Shown here: piece by piece, positions 33,100 through 43,135 of the stretch
Position numbering within the stretch: the first letter of the stretch is position 1
How the letters are laid out: the number at the start of each line of letters is the position of its first letter
DNA from: Spongilla lacustris
Taxonomy: Eukaryota > Porifera > Demospongiae > Spongillida > Spongillidae
Assembly (NCBI GenBank): GCA_949361645.1
Contig: OX442418.1
Location: 6,036,372 to 6,100,371 of the forward strand
Direction of reading: 5' to 3'
DNA: 64,000 nucleotides
The notes under the pieces: generated by a model
The model's input: only the letters and a program-made list of their open reading frames with translations
Told to the model about the DNA's origin: nothing
Database searches by the model: none
Program-made: the position numbers and the translations under genes

Positions 33100-33552
33100 G
33101 AGCCATTGTGCTGATGCTAGAGTTGCTGTGTTTGAAGGACTTGTCAGTGGATGCCGGATGTACATGTAGGTGGTGTAGGCAGTGCTGCTCCATCTACCCA
33201 GCTGCTGGATGGTGGATGGTGGGAGCACTGCTTGTGCTGCTGCTGTTGCTGCCCTAATTTGGAGACTGTGTGTGTTGTATTTGGAGGTGTTGTACCAACC
33301 CCTGAGCAGTAGGTCTTTCAAGATGGCTCTCATAGCTCTGTAGGTGAGTGGGCGGCCGGTGTAGAAGTGAAATAGGGCTGCTCTTGGTGGTGCTGTGCAG
33401 TTTTCAAAGTACGCTCACAGAGCCATGACTGGGCATGTTGCGCGATGAGTATTGCACATGGATATTATGGTGCCTCTCCCGGCTTGGTTTGTTTTCAACT
33501 TCTTGATAAGAAAGTGAAGGCCCTCCTTGACCCAGGTGACATCGCTTCTGGT
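33100..33552 (-). pseudogene. tyrosine recombinase, C-terminal catalytic part, Ngaro-like copy 2
   Basis: On the minus strand, RSDVTWVKEGLHFLIKKLKT (just below 33550) corresponds to the block containing the first catalytic arginine. TCPVMAL closes that segment at 33415. After a frameshift come FYTGRPLTYRAMR, the box-II motif NTHSLQIRAATAAAQ (about 33245-33290), IQQLGRWSSTAY and the presumptive nucleophile region TAYTTYMYIR. The canonical HSLR has become HSLQIR here, so the second arginine position looks altered. RNase H residues (LAPQPN) run directly into the RSDV block, meaning the normal N-terminal recombinase region is deleted. Inactive. In life it would integrate a circular DNA copy. Confidence 0.8.
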
Positions 33553-34704
33553 GGGGTGGTTAGGCTGGGGGGCAAGGGAAAAGAAGCGTGACATTTGATT
33601 GCGGGAAAGTGCATCTGCAATACAGTTCAGACTGCCTGGGAGGTGCACCAGGGAAACTGTAACGTTGTTTCTGGCTGCAATAAAGAACAGGGTTCTTAAG
33701 AGATCCATTATGCCAGGGTGCTTTGAGGACTGGTTGGTCCATGCTGGACTATGGGCAGGTTGTCGCAATGAAGCCTGATGCGCTGTCCAGCCAGGAGATG
33801 GCCCCAAGTGAGCACTGCTGCCACTATATGGCGAATAGTTCCTGCCACTGTATAGAGCGCTTGGGTAGCTGCTGGTGTGGCTGCCAGTCACCTCTGAACC
33901 AGGCTCCATCCAGGTAAGCACCGAATCCGAAGGAGCCAGAGGCATCGATATACAGCTGGAAGGAGTCTACATCCTTCCACTCAGGTGCTAAGAACATAGA
34001 GATGTCATTCCAAGATGGTAGGAAGCTGTTCCGCCATCGTAGGTCGGCTCTGGCTTCAGGATTGAGGTGGATGTGGTGGTTTAGCCTCGTCACTGGTGTT
34101 GGGAGCTGGATGAGACAACGTAGGAACAGGCGGCCTGCTGTGACTACCTTGGCTGCAAAGGATAGTTTCCCGATGAGAGATAGTTGGTAGCCTTGCATTC
34201 GCCAAGCCATGATTTGATCAGAGATGCATGAGATGTCCTGCAGCTTCTCTGGTGGCAATCCGAGTTGCCGCAGGGAGGAATCCAGAATGTTGTCCAGGAA
34301 GGTAATGCAGGTCGCTGGACTTTCACACTTTCTCGTGGCCACTGGGATCCGCATCGCCTCACAGCATGGTTGACATGGACTCCTGACAGGTACAGTGTAG
34401 GTTGGTCTGGGGGGCCGACTAGGAGAAAATCGTCGAGGTAGTGGAGTAGGTTTGCCCCGTAATTGTTCTCTAGGACGCAGTGAAGTGCGCTGGCAAAGTT
34501 GTTGAAGATGCTTGGGGCCGAGAGGAGACCAAAGGGGAGACAGGTGTCGATGTAGTACTGGCCTCGCCAGTACATGCAAAGGAGTTCCCACTCAGACACC
34601 TGGATTGGAACCATTCTGAAAGCAGATTTCAGATCGACCTTCGCCATCCTGGCTCCTTTGCTGAATCTGCTAAGGAGGGCCACAAGTGAAGGATAACTCT
34701 CCAT
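33552..34704 (-). pseudogene. RT-RNase H of Ngaro-like copy 2
   Basis: Same organisation as in copy 1: AKVDLKSAFRMVP, LPFGLLSAPSIFN and LLHYLDDFLLVGP (motif C with both aspartates, canonical here), a frameshift in the connection region around 34390-34410, then RNase H with FQLYIDASGSFGFG and LPGSLNCIADALSR. The RT motifs are closer to consensus than in copy 1, but the remaining frameshifts are shared. Reverse transcribes the element RNA in related active elements. Confidence 0.85.
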
Positions 34705-34763
34705 TTCACGTTATTTTTCAGAACTGCTCCCAGGCCGGATGTGCGGAGGTGCTCTAGGGGTCG

Positions 34764-35470
34764 TTATGAGAAGGGGCCAAGGATGTGTCCCAGCTCCACC
34801 TCTTTTCGTAGCTCAGCGTCAATGATTTCGAGGTGCTGTAGTGCAGAGGTCAGGTTGTGTGCAGTGAAGGGGAAGTGAGGACCATTGTAGCCGGTGGCAA
34901 CACCATTGTCAATGCCATTGAGCAGCCAGGAGACCCAGGCTTTGTCAGGATGTCCCTTTAGTTTTCGCTCAAAGGTTGAGCGTCTTAGTAGGGTGTGAGC
35001 CTGCTGGAGCTCACTTAACCCCTGGAGTGCTGGTGTGGGGGCAGGACTTGACAGAGTGCTCTCCACCACAGCCAGTGACCCAGCACCTGTGGGAGAAGGT
35101 GCATTCCGTGCCCTTGGTGCATATTCCATAATTAAAGTGCCAGCAGATCTCCTCATCTGATGCTGTATATGTGGTGTGCTCACCATGGTGAAAGCTGACA
35201 GTTATGGCTGCTGGGTGTTGTGCTGGTACCCCTGACATCCCAATCCGTGGGTATGAAGATTGCTTTCTGGTCCAAAATGCAGGGTTCGTATTTATACCAG
35301 CAAGTCCTCCTTCAGTACATCCCAGCGGAGGGCCTGTTGATAATCTCTGGCTGCAGCTTGCCTGAACAGCTTGTCATACTTCAGGGAAGCGCTGCAACAG
35401 AGTACACCGATCGTGCGAAAGAAGAGCTGGCAGATGAACGACTGGTATTTCACCAGCTCCAGTGTGGTGT
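34764..35470 (-). pseudogene. Gag C-terminal part of Ngaro-like copy 2
   Basis: Essentially identical to 23034-23740: the Gag core block (KYDKLFRQAAA, RWDVLKEDLL), a frameshift, then the zinc region CWHFNYGICTKGTEC and CWVTGCGGEH and the HILGPFS tail. One visible difference is T for A in the GEHTTYTA segment. Inactive because gag is interrupted. Confidence 0.8.
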
Positions 35471-37721
35471 TGGGGGCGATCTGGATCCTGATGGCATGGA
35501 GGCGTCTTTGCTCTTCATACACCTCTGCTTCACAAGACCTCTGTTCAGCACTTGCCTCTGTTGGCAAACGTTTATGCACAGCTGACATTCCCTCAGAGTT
35601 TCTCTGTGCTTTTGTGACATGTAGACTGGTACCTTTGGATAAAAACCCAGGTGTGAGGCCAATAGCAATAGGAGAACTACCACGTCGAATCATTTCTAAG
35701 GCAGTATTGAGCATTATTGGCCAGGACATTGCTGATGCAACTTGTCCACTACAGTTGTGTGCTGGCCTTGTGGGTGGTTGTGAGGCTGCAATACATGCCA
35801 TACAGAAACTCTTCTCAAACACTTCCACAGAAGGTATTTTATTAGTCGATGCCAATAATGCCTTTAATGTGCTAAACCGACAAGCTGCTCTACACAACAT
35901 CAGTGTTCTCTGTCCCCCATTTTTTAAGATCCTTCAAAACACCTATCGTACCTCGATAAGGGTTGTCATTCCAGGTAATAGTGAAATATCTTCTTCAGAA
36001 GGAACATCTCAGTGGGATCCATTGGCCATGGGTATGTATGCACTGGGAGTTATACCCTTAATAAGGACTCTGACAGCAACATGCCCTCAAGTTCACCAGG
36101 TGTGGTATTGCAGATGATGCATCTGGCGCAGGGTCATGTGCTGATTTACGAGTGTGGTGGGATTCTTTGTGTTATGCTGGTCCCAATTTTGGATACCATC
36201 GCAATCCCTCAAAAACATTTTTAGTCACCAAACCTGAGCATGCTGAGAAGGCCAAGCAGCTATTTGCTGGCACCAACGTTTCTATTTGTGCTGGAAAGCA
36301 TTGTCTTGGGGCGGCCATTGGCTCTAAATCGTTTACTGAAGAGTATGTCTGAAACAAAATATGCACCTGGGTTGAGGAAGTTAAGAGCCTGGCATGTATT
36401 GCTGCCACACACCCGCATTCAGCGTACAGTGTATTCACCCATGGTCTCTCCAGTCGGTGGACTTTCGTCTCAAGGACAATGTCGGACATACAAAACCTAT
36501 TAGTTCCTTTGGAGCATGCAATTCACGAATATCTCTTACCAGCCTTAACAGGCCGTCCTTCATGCTCCAGTCAGGAACATAGCTATCTTTCCCTACCAGT
36601 CCGACTAGAGGGATTGGGCATAGCCAATCCCACCGAAACGTCCGCTCCTGCCTTCCTTGCATCAGTAAAACTAACTGCTTCCCTTACTGACATGATCATG
36701 TCAAAGGGAACTGAGACTCACCTACATGTAGACTACAACTTACTACAATCCCTGAAGAGGGATATCAGCTCAGAAAATCATAAGTCACTACAACAAAAAG
36801 CAGAAGGCATATACAAGCTACTACCTCCAACGTTGCAAACGCTGCTTTGATCAGGCTTGTGAAAATGGTTCGTCCTCTTGGTTATCTGCCCTTCCCAATG
36901 CAGATCATGGCTTCCATCTAAACAAAGGAGAGCTTCGTGATGCTTTGTGCCTGAGATACAACTGGTCACTTCCCAATGTCCCGCAACATTACAGTTGTGG
37001 AAAACAGTTATCTGTTGACCATGCCGTGACTTGCCATCTAGGTGGTTTCCTAACTGTTAGGCACAATGACATCAGAGATATTACTGCCTCATTGCTGACG
37101 GAAGTTTGTCATAATGTTGCAACAGAGCCAACACTACAACCTCTTAATGGAGAAACTTTTTCCTACCTTACAATCAACACAGATGCTGAGGACAGGGCAG
37201 ACATTTGAGCAAGGGGATTTTGGTCAAAAAACCAAGATGCATATTATGACGTAAGGGTTTTTCACCCTAATGCACCTAGCTACGTTTCAAAACCTCTTTC
37301 TGCTCTCTTTCGTACCCATGAGCAAGCCAAGAAAGGGAATATGGGCAAAGCATTTGAGATGTTGAACATGGCATCTTCACACCCCTTGTTTTTTCCACCT
37401 CGGGTGCAATGGGGAGAGAAGCCACCACTTTCTACAAACGGTTAGCTGACCTACTATCTGAAAAGCAAGACAAGGCATATTCCCTCATTATGGGCTGGCT
37501 GAGATGTCGTCTGTCTTTTACTATACTGCGCAGTGCTATCATGTGCCTGCGAGGAAGCAGGTCTTCTTACCACCACCGAGTTTATTATAATCTGGCCCTA
37601 GCAGTACATGAGGGCAGAGTTTCATTGTAGGCTGGTTTGATCACATATGTTAGTGTGTATTTATTTTTTATTGTACTTAGTCATCTGTTATATGTTATAT
37701 TGTAGTGTTATGTCATTATTC
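35465..37721 (+). pseudogene. nested reverse-transcriptase element in gag (copy 2)
   Basis: Duplicate of 23735-25985, sharing its left truncation point, the W in EGTSQWDPL and the extra T (36108/36109) that breaks the YADD motif. It has further private damage: a TGA at 36350-36352 where copy 1 reads on through AGA, and a TGA at 37206-37208 in the nuclease motif region where copy 1 has AGA. The shared lesions mean it was already dead when the block was copied. Confidence 0.85.
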
Positions 37722-38590
37722 TAATTATAAATATATTCCAGGCCTCGAACCAGCTGCCAAGGTCGCAAGCTTGGCGTCTGTCCTTCCCTTTGCGCTTTCC
37801 CACAGGGTGCGAGGAAGGGTCGTCTACGGGGGAAAGAAGTTTGTTAAAATGGGCATACACCTTCTTGATCCTCTTCACTTCGTGCCTCGAAGGGGTAGAG
37901 ACCATGGTGGTGAAGGGGGCATTCAGGGAGCTGCAGTCCCGTGACTTGGAGTGATGGTGCCTCTTGTGCCGCTTGGACTTGGACTTCGGCTTCTTCCTGT
38001 GTGCATCAGAGTCACTGGACTCGGACGAAGAATTTTCAGAGCTGTTGGAGCTGTCGGAGCTGCTAGCGGATGATGTAGATCGTCTGTGGCATTGTTTCCT
38101 GGTGGAGGATTTGCTCTTAGAGGGGTGCTGGCGAGCCCCTTTTGAGGTGGCTAGCTCGGTGCTTATTGCACTGTCATCGGAAGAGTGTGCTTTCCCGTGG
38201 GCGGTGACGCTATGCATTTGGCTTATCCGTGCTGCGCCCGCTGAGGAGCGGCAGAGGGTTCGCCGAGTCGAGCTCGAGAGCCTGCTGGTCGTTCAGGTAT
38301 CTGATGCTTTCACCTTGTGTCACATGGTGAAGCCACGCGTCCAGTGCCTCCTCGCATGCTGCCTGATCGCCAAGGCTGTCCTCCGACGTTTCGCTGGAAC
38401 TGTCGGGTGTGGGCCTGCCGATCGCTGGATTTGATGTACCAAGCGAGTAGCGACCGGTGGTCTCGTCCTGATTTGCATCATCTGTGCCGTCGGTGGAGTC
38501 GGAGACAGTCGATTCTGAACCTCCTGACCTTGCGGGGAGACCAGATGATCCTTGTATGTAGCTTGCCTCGTGCCGGAGATATCGCTCCAC
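37722..38590 (-). pseudogene. Gag N-terminal part of Ngaro-like copy 2
   Basis: Same two overlapping frames as in copy 1, with the ATGCATAG overlap at 38210-38217 and the break at GSWFEAWNIFI. A few substitutions separate the copies, for example N for S in the serine stretch (SDSSNSSENS). The acidic first half and the strongly basic second half are unusual as one Gag and could be functionally separate. Not functional because of the insertion. Confidence 0.75.
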
Positions 38591-38689
38591 GAGGTCCGCT
38601 TAGTTGCGGGGGGTGACGAGGAGAACCTGCATCAGATTGAGGTGGAGTACCTCGCATGTGAGGCGCATTAGGCTTTGTCGTGATGACAT

Positions 38690-39001
38690 CATAAACAATG
38701 CAGCAGGCAGGCGGCATACACGGGGCGACTTTCTGCAGACTTGTCGAATGCGACAAATGTTCCGCAAACCATCAGTAAACTTAACAATTATGGAACTTTT
38801 ACCCATATTCATTAAAGTCGCCCCGTGTATGCCAGCCTTAAGTGAGGGGTTTGAATGGAGGCAACACTTTCTCTAGGCTCAGGGTTGAATGGAGGTGAGG
38901 ATTTCCCAGGGGGTACAACCCCAGGCTTTAGGCTGGGGATTTTAGCATATTGCTCGCATACCCCAAAACATTTTTAAAAGTTTAGTACCTAAACCAACAC
39001 T
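38690..39001 (-). repeat. A1 repeat of Ngaro-like copy 2 (internally deleted)
   Basis: Retains CATAAACAATGCAGCAGGCA, then jumps into the MITE, losing about 130 bp present in copy 1 (26975-27105). It resumes after the MITE with AAGTGAGGGG to AAACCAACAC. The left edge of the MITE is at the deletion, so one deletion removed both A1 sequence and the MITE's first bases. Confidence 0.8.
38711..38838. mobile_element. Harbinger-like MITE in A1 of copy 2 (deleted derivative)
   Basis: The same MITE as 27108-27263, lacking its first few bases and about 27 bp of the right inverted repeat (ATTCATT is followed directly by AAAGTCGCCCC). TAA remains on the right side only. Confidence 0.85.
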
Positions 39002-39033
39002 AGTATATCACTCTCCCACATCGTATGACTTAC

Positions 39034-39117
39034 TTTGTTCACATCAGCTCCTGCCTTCACAAGGATCTCCACCACAGCTGTATGGCCATTTTGAGCTGCT
39101 GCATACAGTGGTGTTTT
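39034..39117 (-). CDS. ankyrin-repeat exon (84 nt)
   Basis: An 84-nt phase-0 exon on the minus strand, acceptor TGTTACAG and donor GTAAGT, encoding KTPLYAAAQNGH, TAVVEILVKAG and ADVNK. It is the duplicate of 27459-27542 by position and flank. The upstream 150-nt putative intron ends at a GGAG/GTAAGTATGATG donor at 39267/39268. It lies 33 bp from the right edge of Ngaro-like copy 2. Confidence 0.85.
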
Positions 39118-39434
39118 CTGTAACATGAGAAGGTATCATCAATAACTCTTCTTTTACACCAAATAATAACTGAACATATATCATGGCAGATTAATAATGA
39201 GCACTACAATTGATGTCATACCAGCTGTGACATCGTGTAAGGACAATGACAATCACATCATACTTACCTCCATGCACATGTACATGGAATTATTTTAGCC
39301 GCATGTACCACAGAGTCTCATATTTGATATGTGTACATGTATATGTAAACGTAAATATTTGCTATGAGTTTAATGCCAGTACAGACAATGTCACCCGATG
39401 ACATCATCATACATGTTCATATAGGTGGTGAGTA
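39118..39434. repeat. ankyrin-unit intron, right flank of the segmental duplication
   Basis: Nearly identical to 27543-27850. It contains the 150-nt putative intron, a TGTACATG tract and an ATGTCACCCGATGACATCAT block. No additional exon. Confidence 0.8.
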
Positions 39435-41266
39435 CAATGACAAACACATCTTTATACAATAAACAACTGCCATAACTTACCCCCTGATATGGAATGATTG
39501 GTATTCATATTGTTTGACCAAATAAAGGAAAGGAATAATAAACAGACAAGTAAAAGTCACATCATACAATTATATCACAACACACTTTTAAACATAACCA
39601 CAATGATTATGAAGCATGAACGTGTTGGTATGCTAACAAACTGAATGGATTGAAAACCATCATAGGCAGCATAATCGCCACAAAGCCCACCAAATTTTAT
39701 AATACACAGTCAGGAATGAAAGCTGACATCAATCAAAATCAGCATACATGTACATGTACCTATTGGTCTAGATAAGATCACACATGTACATGTAACTACT
39801 TATACATACCAAATGTACAGTGTACTTATACATGCATATATCACATTTAATTATTTACATACATGTACCCAAAAATCAAAACACGTTTACAACACTGTAC
39901 ATTAAATATAATGAAATGAATGCACAGAGCTAAAGTTAACAAAGAAACAAATTAAAATAATATTTTTAATGCCAGTCTAATGGAGTGGCCAGGATGCTTC
40001 CAATAGACATAAATATGTGCTATACATGCACAACACACTATTTGACATGCAAGCATTTGTACTACTATTTGATGGCAGTACAGTTGATGTCATGTACAAT
40101 GACAAACACATCTTTACCTACTATTAATAAACAACTACCATAACTTACATCCTGATATGGAATGATTGGTATTCACATTGTTTGAGCAAATAAAGGAAAG
40201 GAATAATAAACAGACAAGTAGAAGTCACATCATACAATTATATCACAACACACTTTTAAACATAACCACAAGAAAATGAAAACGTAATGATTATGAAGCA
40301 TGAACATGTTGGTATGCTAAAATACTAAATAGATTGAAAACCGTCATAGGCAATGACAAACACATCTTTATACAATAAACAACTGCCATACCTTACCCTC
40401 TGATATGGAATGATTGGTATTCACATTGTTTGAGCAAATAAAGGAAAGGAATAATAAACAGACAAGTAGAAGTCACATCATTCAATTATATCACAACACA
40501 CTTTTAAACATAACCACAATGATTATGAAGCATGAACGTGTTGGTATGCTAACAAACTGAATGGATTGAAAACCATCATAGGCAGCATAATCGCCACAAA
40601 GCCCACAAATTTTATAATACACAGTCAGGAATGAAAGCTGACATCAATCAAAATCAGCATACATGTACATGTACCTATTGGTCTAGATAAGATCACACAT
40701 GTACATGTAACTACTTATACATACCAAATGTACAGTGTACTTAAACATGCATATATCACATTTCATTATTTACATACATGTACCCAAAAATCAAAACACG
40801 TTTACAACACTGTACATGAAATATAGTGAAATGAATGCACAGAGCTAAAGTTAACAAAGAAACAAATTAAAATAATATTTTTAATGCCAGTCTAATGGAG
40901 TGGCCAGGATGCTTCCAATGGACATAAATATGTGCTATACATGCACAACACACTATTTGACATGCAAGCATTTGTACTACTATTTGATGGCAGTACAGTT
41001 GATGTCATGTACAATGACAAACACATCTTTACCTACTATTAATAAACAACTACCATAACTTACATCCTGATATGGAATGATTGTTATTCACATTGTTTGA
41101 GAAATAAAGGAAAGGAATAATAAACAGACAAGTAGAAGTCACATCATACAATGGACCAGAACATACTTTTAAACATAACCACAAGAAAATGAAAACGTAA
41201 TGATTATGAAGCATGAACATGTTGGTATGCTAAAATACTAAATGGATTGAAAACCGTCATAGGCAA
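39435..41266. repeat. two tandem units of 916 bp
   Basis: Unit 1 (39435-40350) and unit 2 (40351-41266) align from CAATGACAAACACATCTTTA onward, for example GGCAGCATAATCGCCACAAA at about 39665 and 40581. Each unit carries two copies of the trinucleotide block (CCC and ATC in unit 1, CCT and ATC in unit 2), which shows the first trinucleotide changed after the duplication. No exon inside. Confidence 0.85.
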
Positions 41267-42190
41267 AATCACATACACTTGTCAGAAATAAAAGCTAACA
41301 TCAATAAAGATACATGTTGATCTGGATAGGTACATGCAATCATATACATGTAATTCAATTATGTACATGTACATGTGCAACCAAAACACAAACCACATGT
41401 ACATATAACAAATGCACTGAGCTAAACTGACATATAGCCAGACAGCCAGGGTTAAATTTCTAATCATTGGCATGATGCATGTTGGTGGTCTTTTAGAACA
41501 CATGTACATTAATAAATCAAAGATTCCTTGTCTTCTGTTGTGGACAAATGGACAACCACCATCATCATTGTTCTCTTTCACTGCAGCAATTATATAGATT
41601 TATTTAAAGACTTCCTGCAGTGATGTTCAAAGTGTACATGTACTGGTTTTATCTTGAAATATAAATCGGATTTTAAGGTGGATAATATTTCTCAAAACAC
41701 TCTTGTCTTGTGTCAATGATTTCCACAAAAACTTAAAGTTATGAAACAATAAGCAGTATTCAATATTACAACTGTACATGTACATGTACATCTGCTGCCT
41801 GTCTATAGTATATACACTATCTAAATTTACACATGAGCCATGCCAATCATAGAGTAAAATGGCAACACAGATGATGTCACCAGATGACATCATCATACAT
41901 GTAGGTAGTGAGTAGAATGACAAATATACCTTTACGTACAAAATGATTGGTATTCACATTGTTTGAGGAATGGAGAAAAGGAATAAACTTAATAATCATA
42001 CATGTAGCAACACCACTGGTGTAGCAATGTAAGAAAAAACACCACAAAGTGAAACAGAACTTTAACTGTTCAGTCTGTTGACCAATACATCAGGCAGATC
42101 TAAGATTGCATTTACAAGTCATGCCACATCTGATTCATCCTTACAATAATAACAACAGTAGTATATCACTCTCCCACATCCAATGACTTA
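41267..42190. repeat. dispersed units preceding an ankyrin exon
   Basis: Homologous to the 780-bp units (GCCAGACAGCCAGGGTTAAA, CACTGCAGCAATTATATAGA, GATGATGTCA...TGACATCATC), then the AGCAACACCACTGG and GTGAAACAGAAC segments that sit downstream of ankyrin exons on the minus strand. The site used by the Ngaro-like element elsewhere is intact here at 42151-42175. Confidence 0.8.
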
Positions 42191-42191
42191 C

Positions 42192-42275
42192 TTTGTTCAC
42201 ATCAGCTCCTGCCTTCACAAGGATCTCCACCACAGCTGTATGACCATTTTGAGCTGCTGGATACAGTGGTGCTAT
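42192..42275 (-). CDS. ankyrin-repeat exon (84 nt)
   Basis: A minus-strand phase-0 exon between acceptor GATGTTACAG and donor GTAAGT. It encodes IAPLYPAAQNGH, TAVVEILVKAG and ADVNK. TPLH/TPLY is changed to APLY and the first alanine of the helix to proline, which would weaken helix 1, so this copy may be relaxing. The usual 150-nt upstream intron with its CATGGAG donor is missing; a dispersed unit (AAA trinucleotide at about 42319) replaces it about 40 bp upstream. Confidence 0.75.
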
Positions 42276-43135
42276 CTGTAACATCAGAAGGTATCATCAA
42301 TAACAATAAATTAAATTACAAACTGATATGGAATGATTGTTATTCACATTGTTTGACCAAATAAAGGAAAGGAATAATAAACAGACAAGTAGAAGTCACA
42401 TCATACAATTATATCAACACACTTTGAAACATAACCACAAGAAAATGAAACATAATGATTATGAAGCATTAACATGATGGTATGCTAATGGATTAAAGTC
42501 TGCAACACCATCAAGGAAGTAAATTAACGTTAATGGTTTTTTAATGAATTAAATTAATGCCCACGATACCACTATGTTGTAATACATATACATGTATCTG
42601 CGACAGATAGTATAAAATAAACACCTTGCACCGCTCAAAACCTTGTCTAGTGTATCGAGGGTACATTCCAATTCGAATATTATTTAGTAACGCATCGAAA
42701 AACAAAAATCATATTTTGATAGTATGTGTAGTTGTACCCCTAAATGCAAAAATTCTCGTATACTACTTACATGTTGTCGGTTTGGTTTTCAAAAACAGAA
42801 TCTTAACATTTTTGCCTCATTACTGGCACCATCTTTACCTTGTGTAAACAAAAACAACTCACAAAACTAACTGGGAATGCGTAATTTGCTTAGCATTAAT
42901 TCTACACCTCAGTATCTGTGAGCTGTTCTTTTGTGCCTTCATTCATGAATGTAATTAGTAGCCACACGTGCTTCGTGTTAACAATCATGAATAATGATAT
43001 CATCTTTATTATTCAACTCACTGAATTTTTTGTTAAATGAATTGGGGTACTCAAAATATGTACATGTATCGTGCCTACTATTCAGACCCCAAATATACCA
43101 AATGTGGATAAAAAGTGGCATGCTAATTTTACTTC
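42276..43135. other. dispersed unit, then unique DNA without a gene
   Basis: A unit copy runs to about 42500. Bases 42510-43130 are unlike anything else in the window, with several TTAAT-rich stretches and a 73-codon frame (42626-42847) without domain features. This may be an unrecognised insertion. Confidence 0.5.

Larger units (their letters stand above)
31830..39001 (-). mobile_element. Ngaro-like tyrosine-recombinase retrotransposon, copy 2 (both ends present)
   Basis: Minus-strand order: A1 (39001-38690), gag, RT-RNase H, tyrosine recombinase, B1 (32950-32512), A2 (32511-32105), B2 (32104-31830). This split-direct-repeat layout is diagnostic of Ngaro/VIPER-type YR retrotransposons. The flanks AACAACAGT (31821-31829) and AGTATATCACTCTCCC (39002 on) are contiguous in sibling ankyrin units at 42151-42175 and 45238-45262, so both edges are known to within a base or two and there is no target duplication. 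The genes are broken by frameshifts and by the nested RT element, and the region between RNase H and recombinase is deleted. Confidence 0.9.

Noticed and set aside
32903..33193. His/Thr-rich minus-strand protein
   Set aside because: Produced by the (GT)n microsatellite at 33008-33094.
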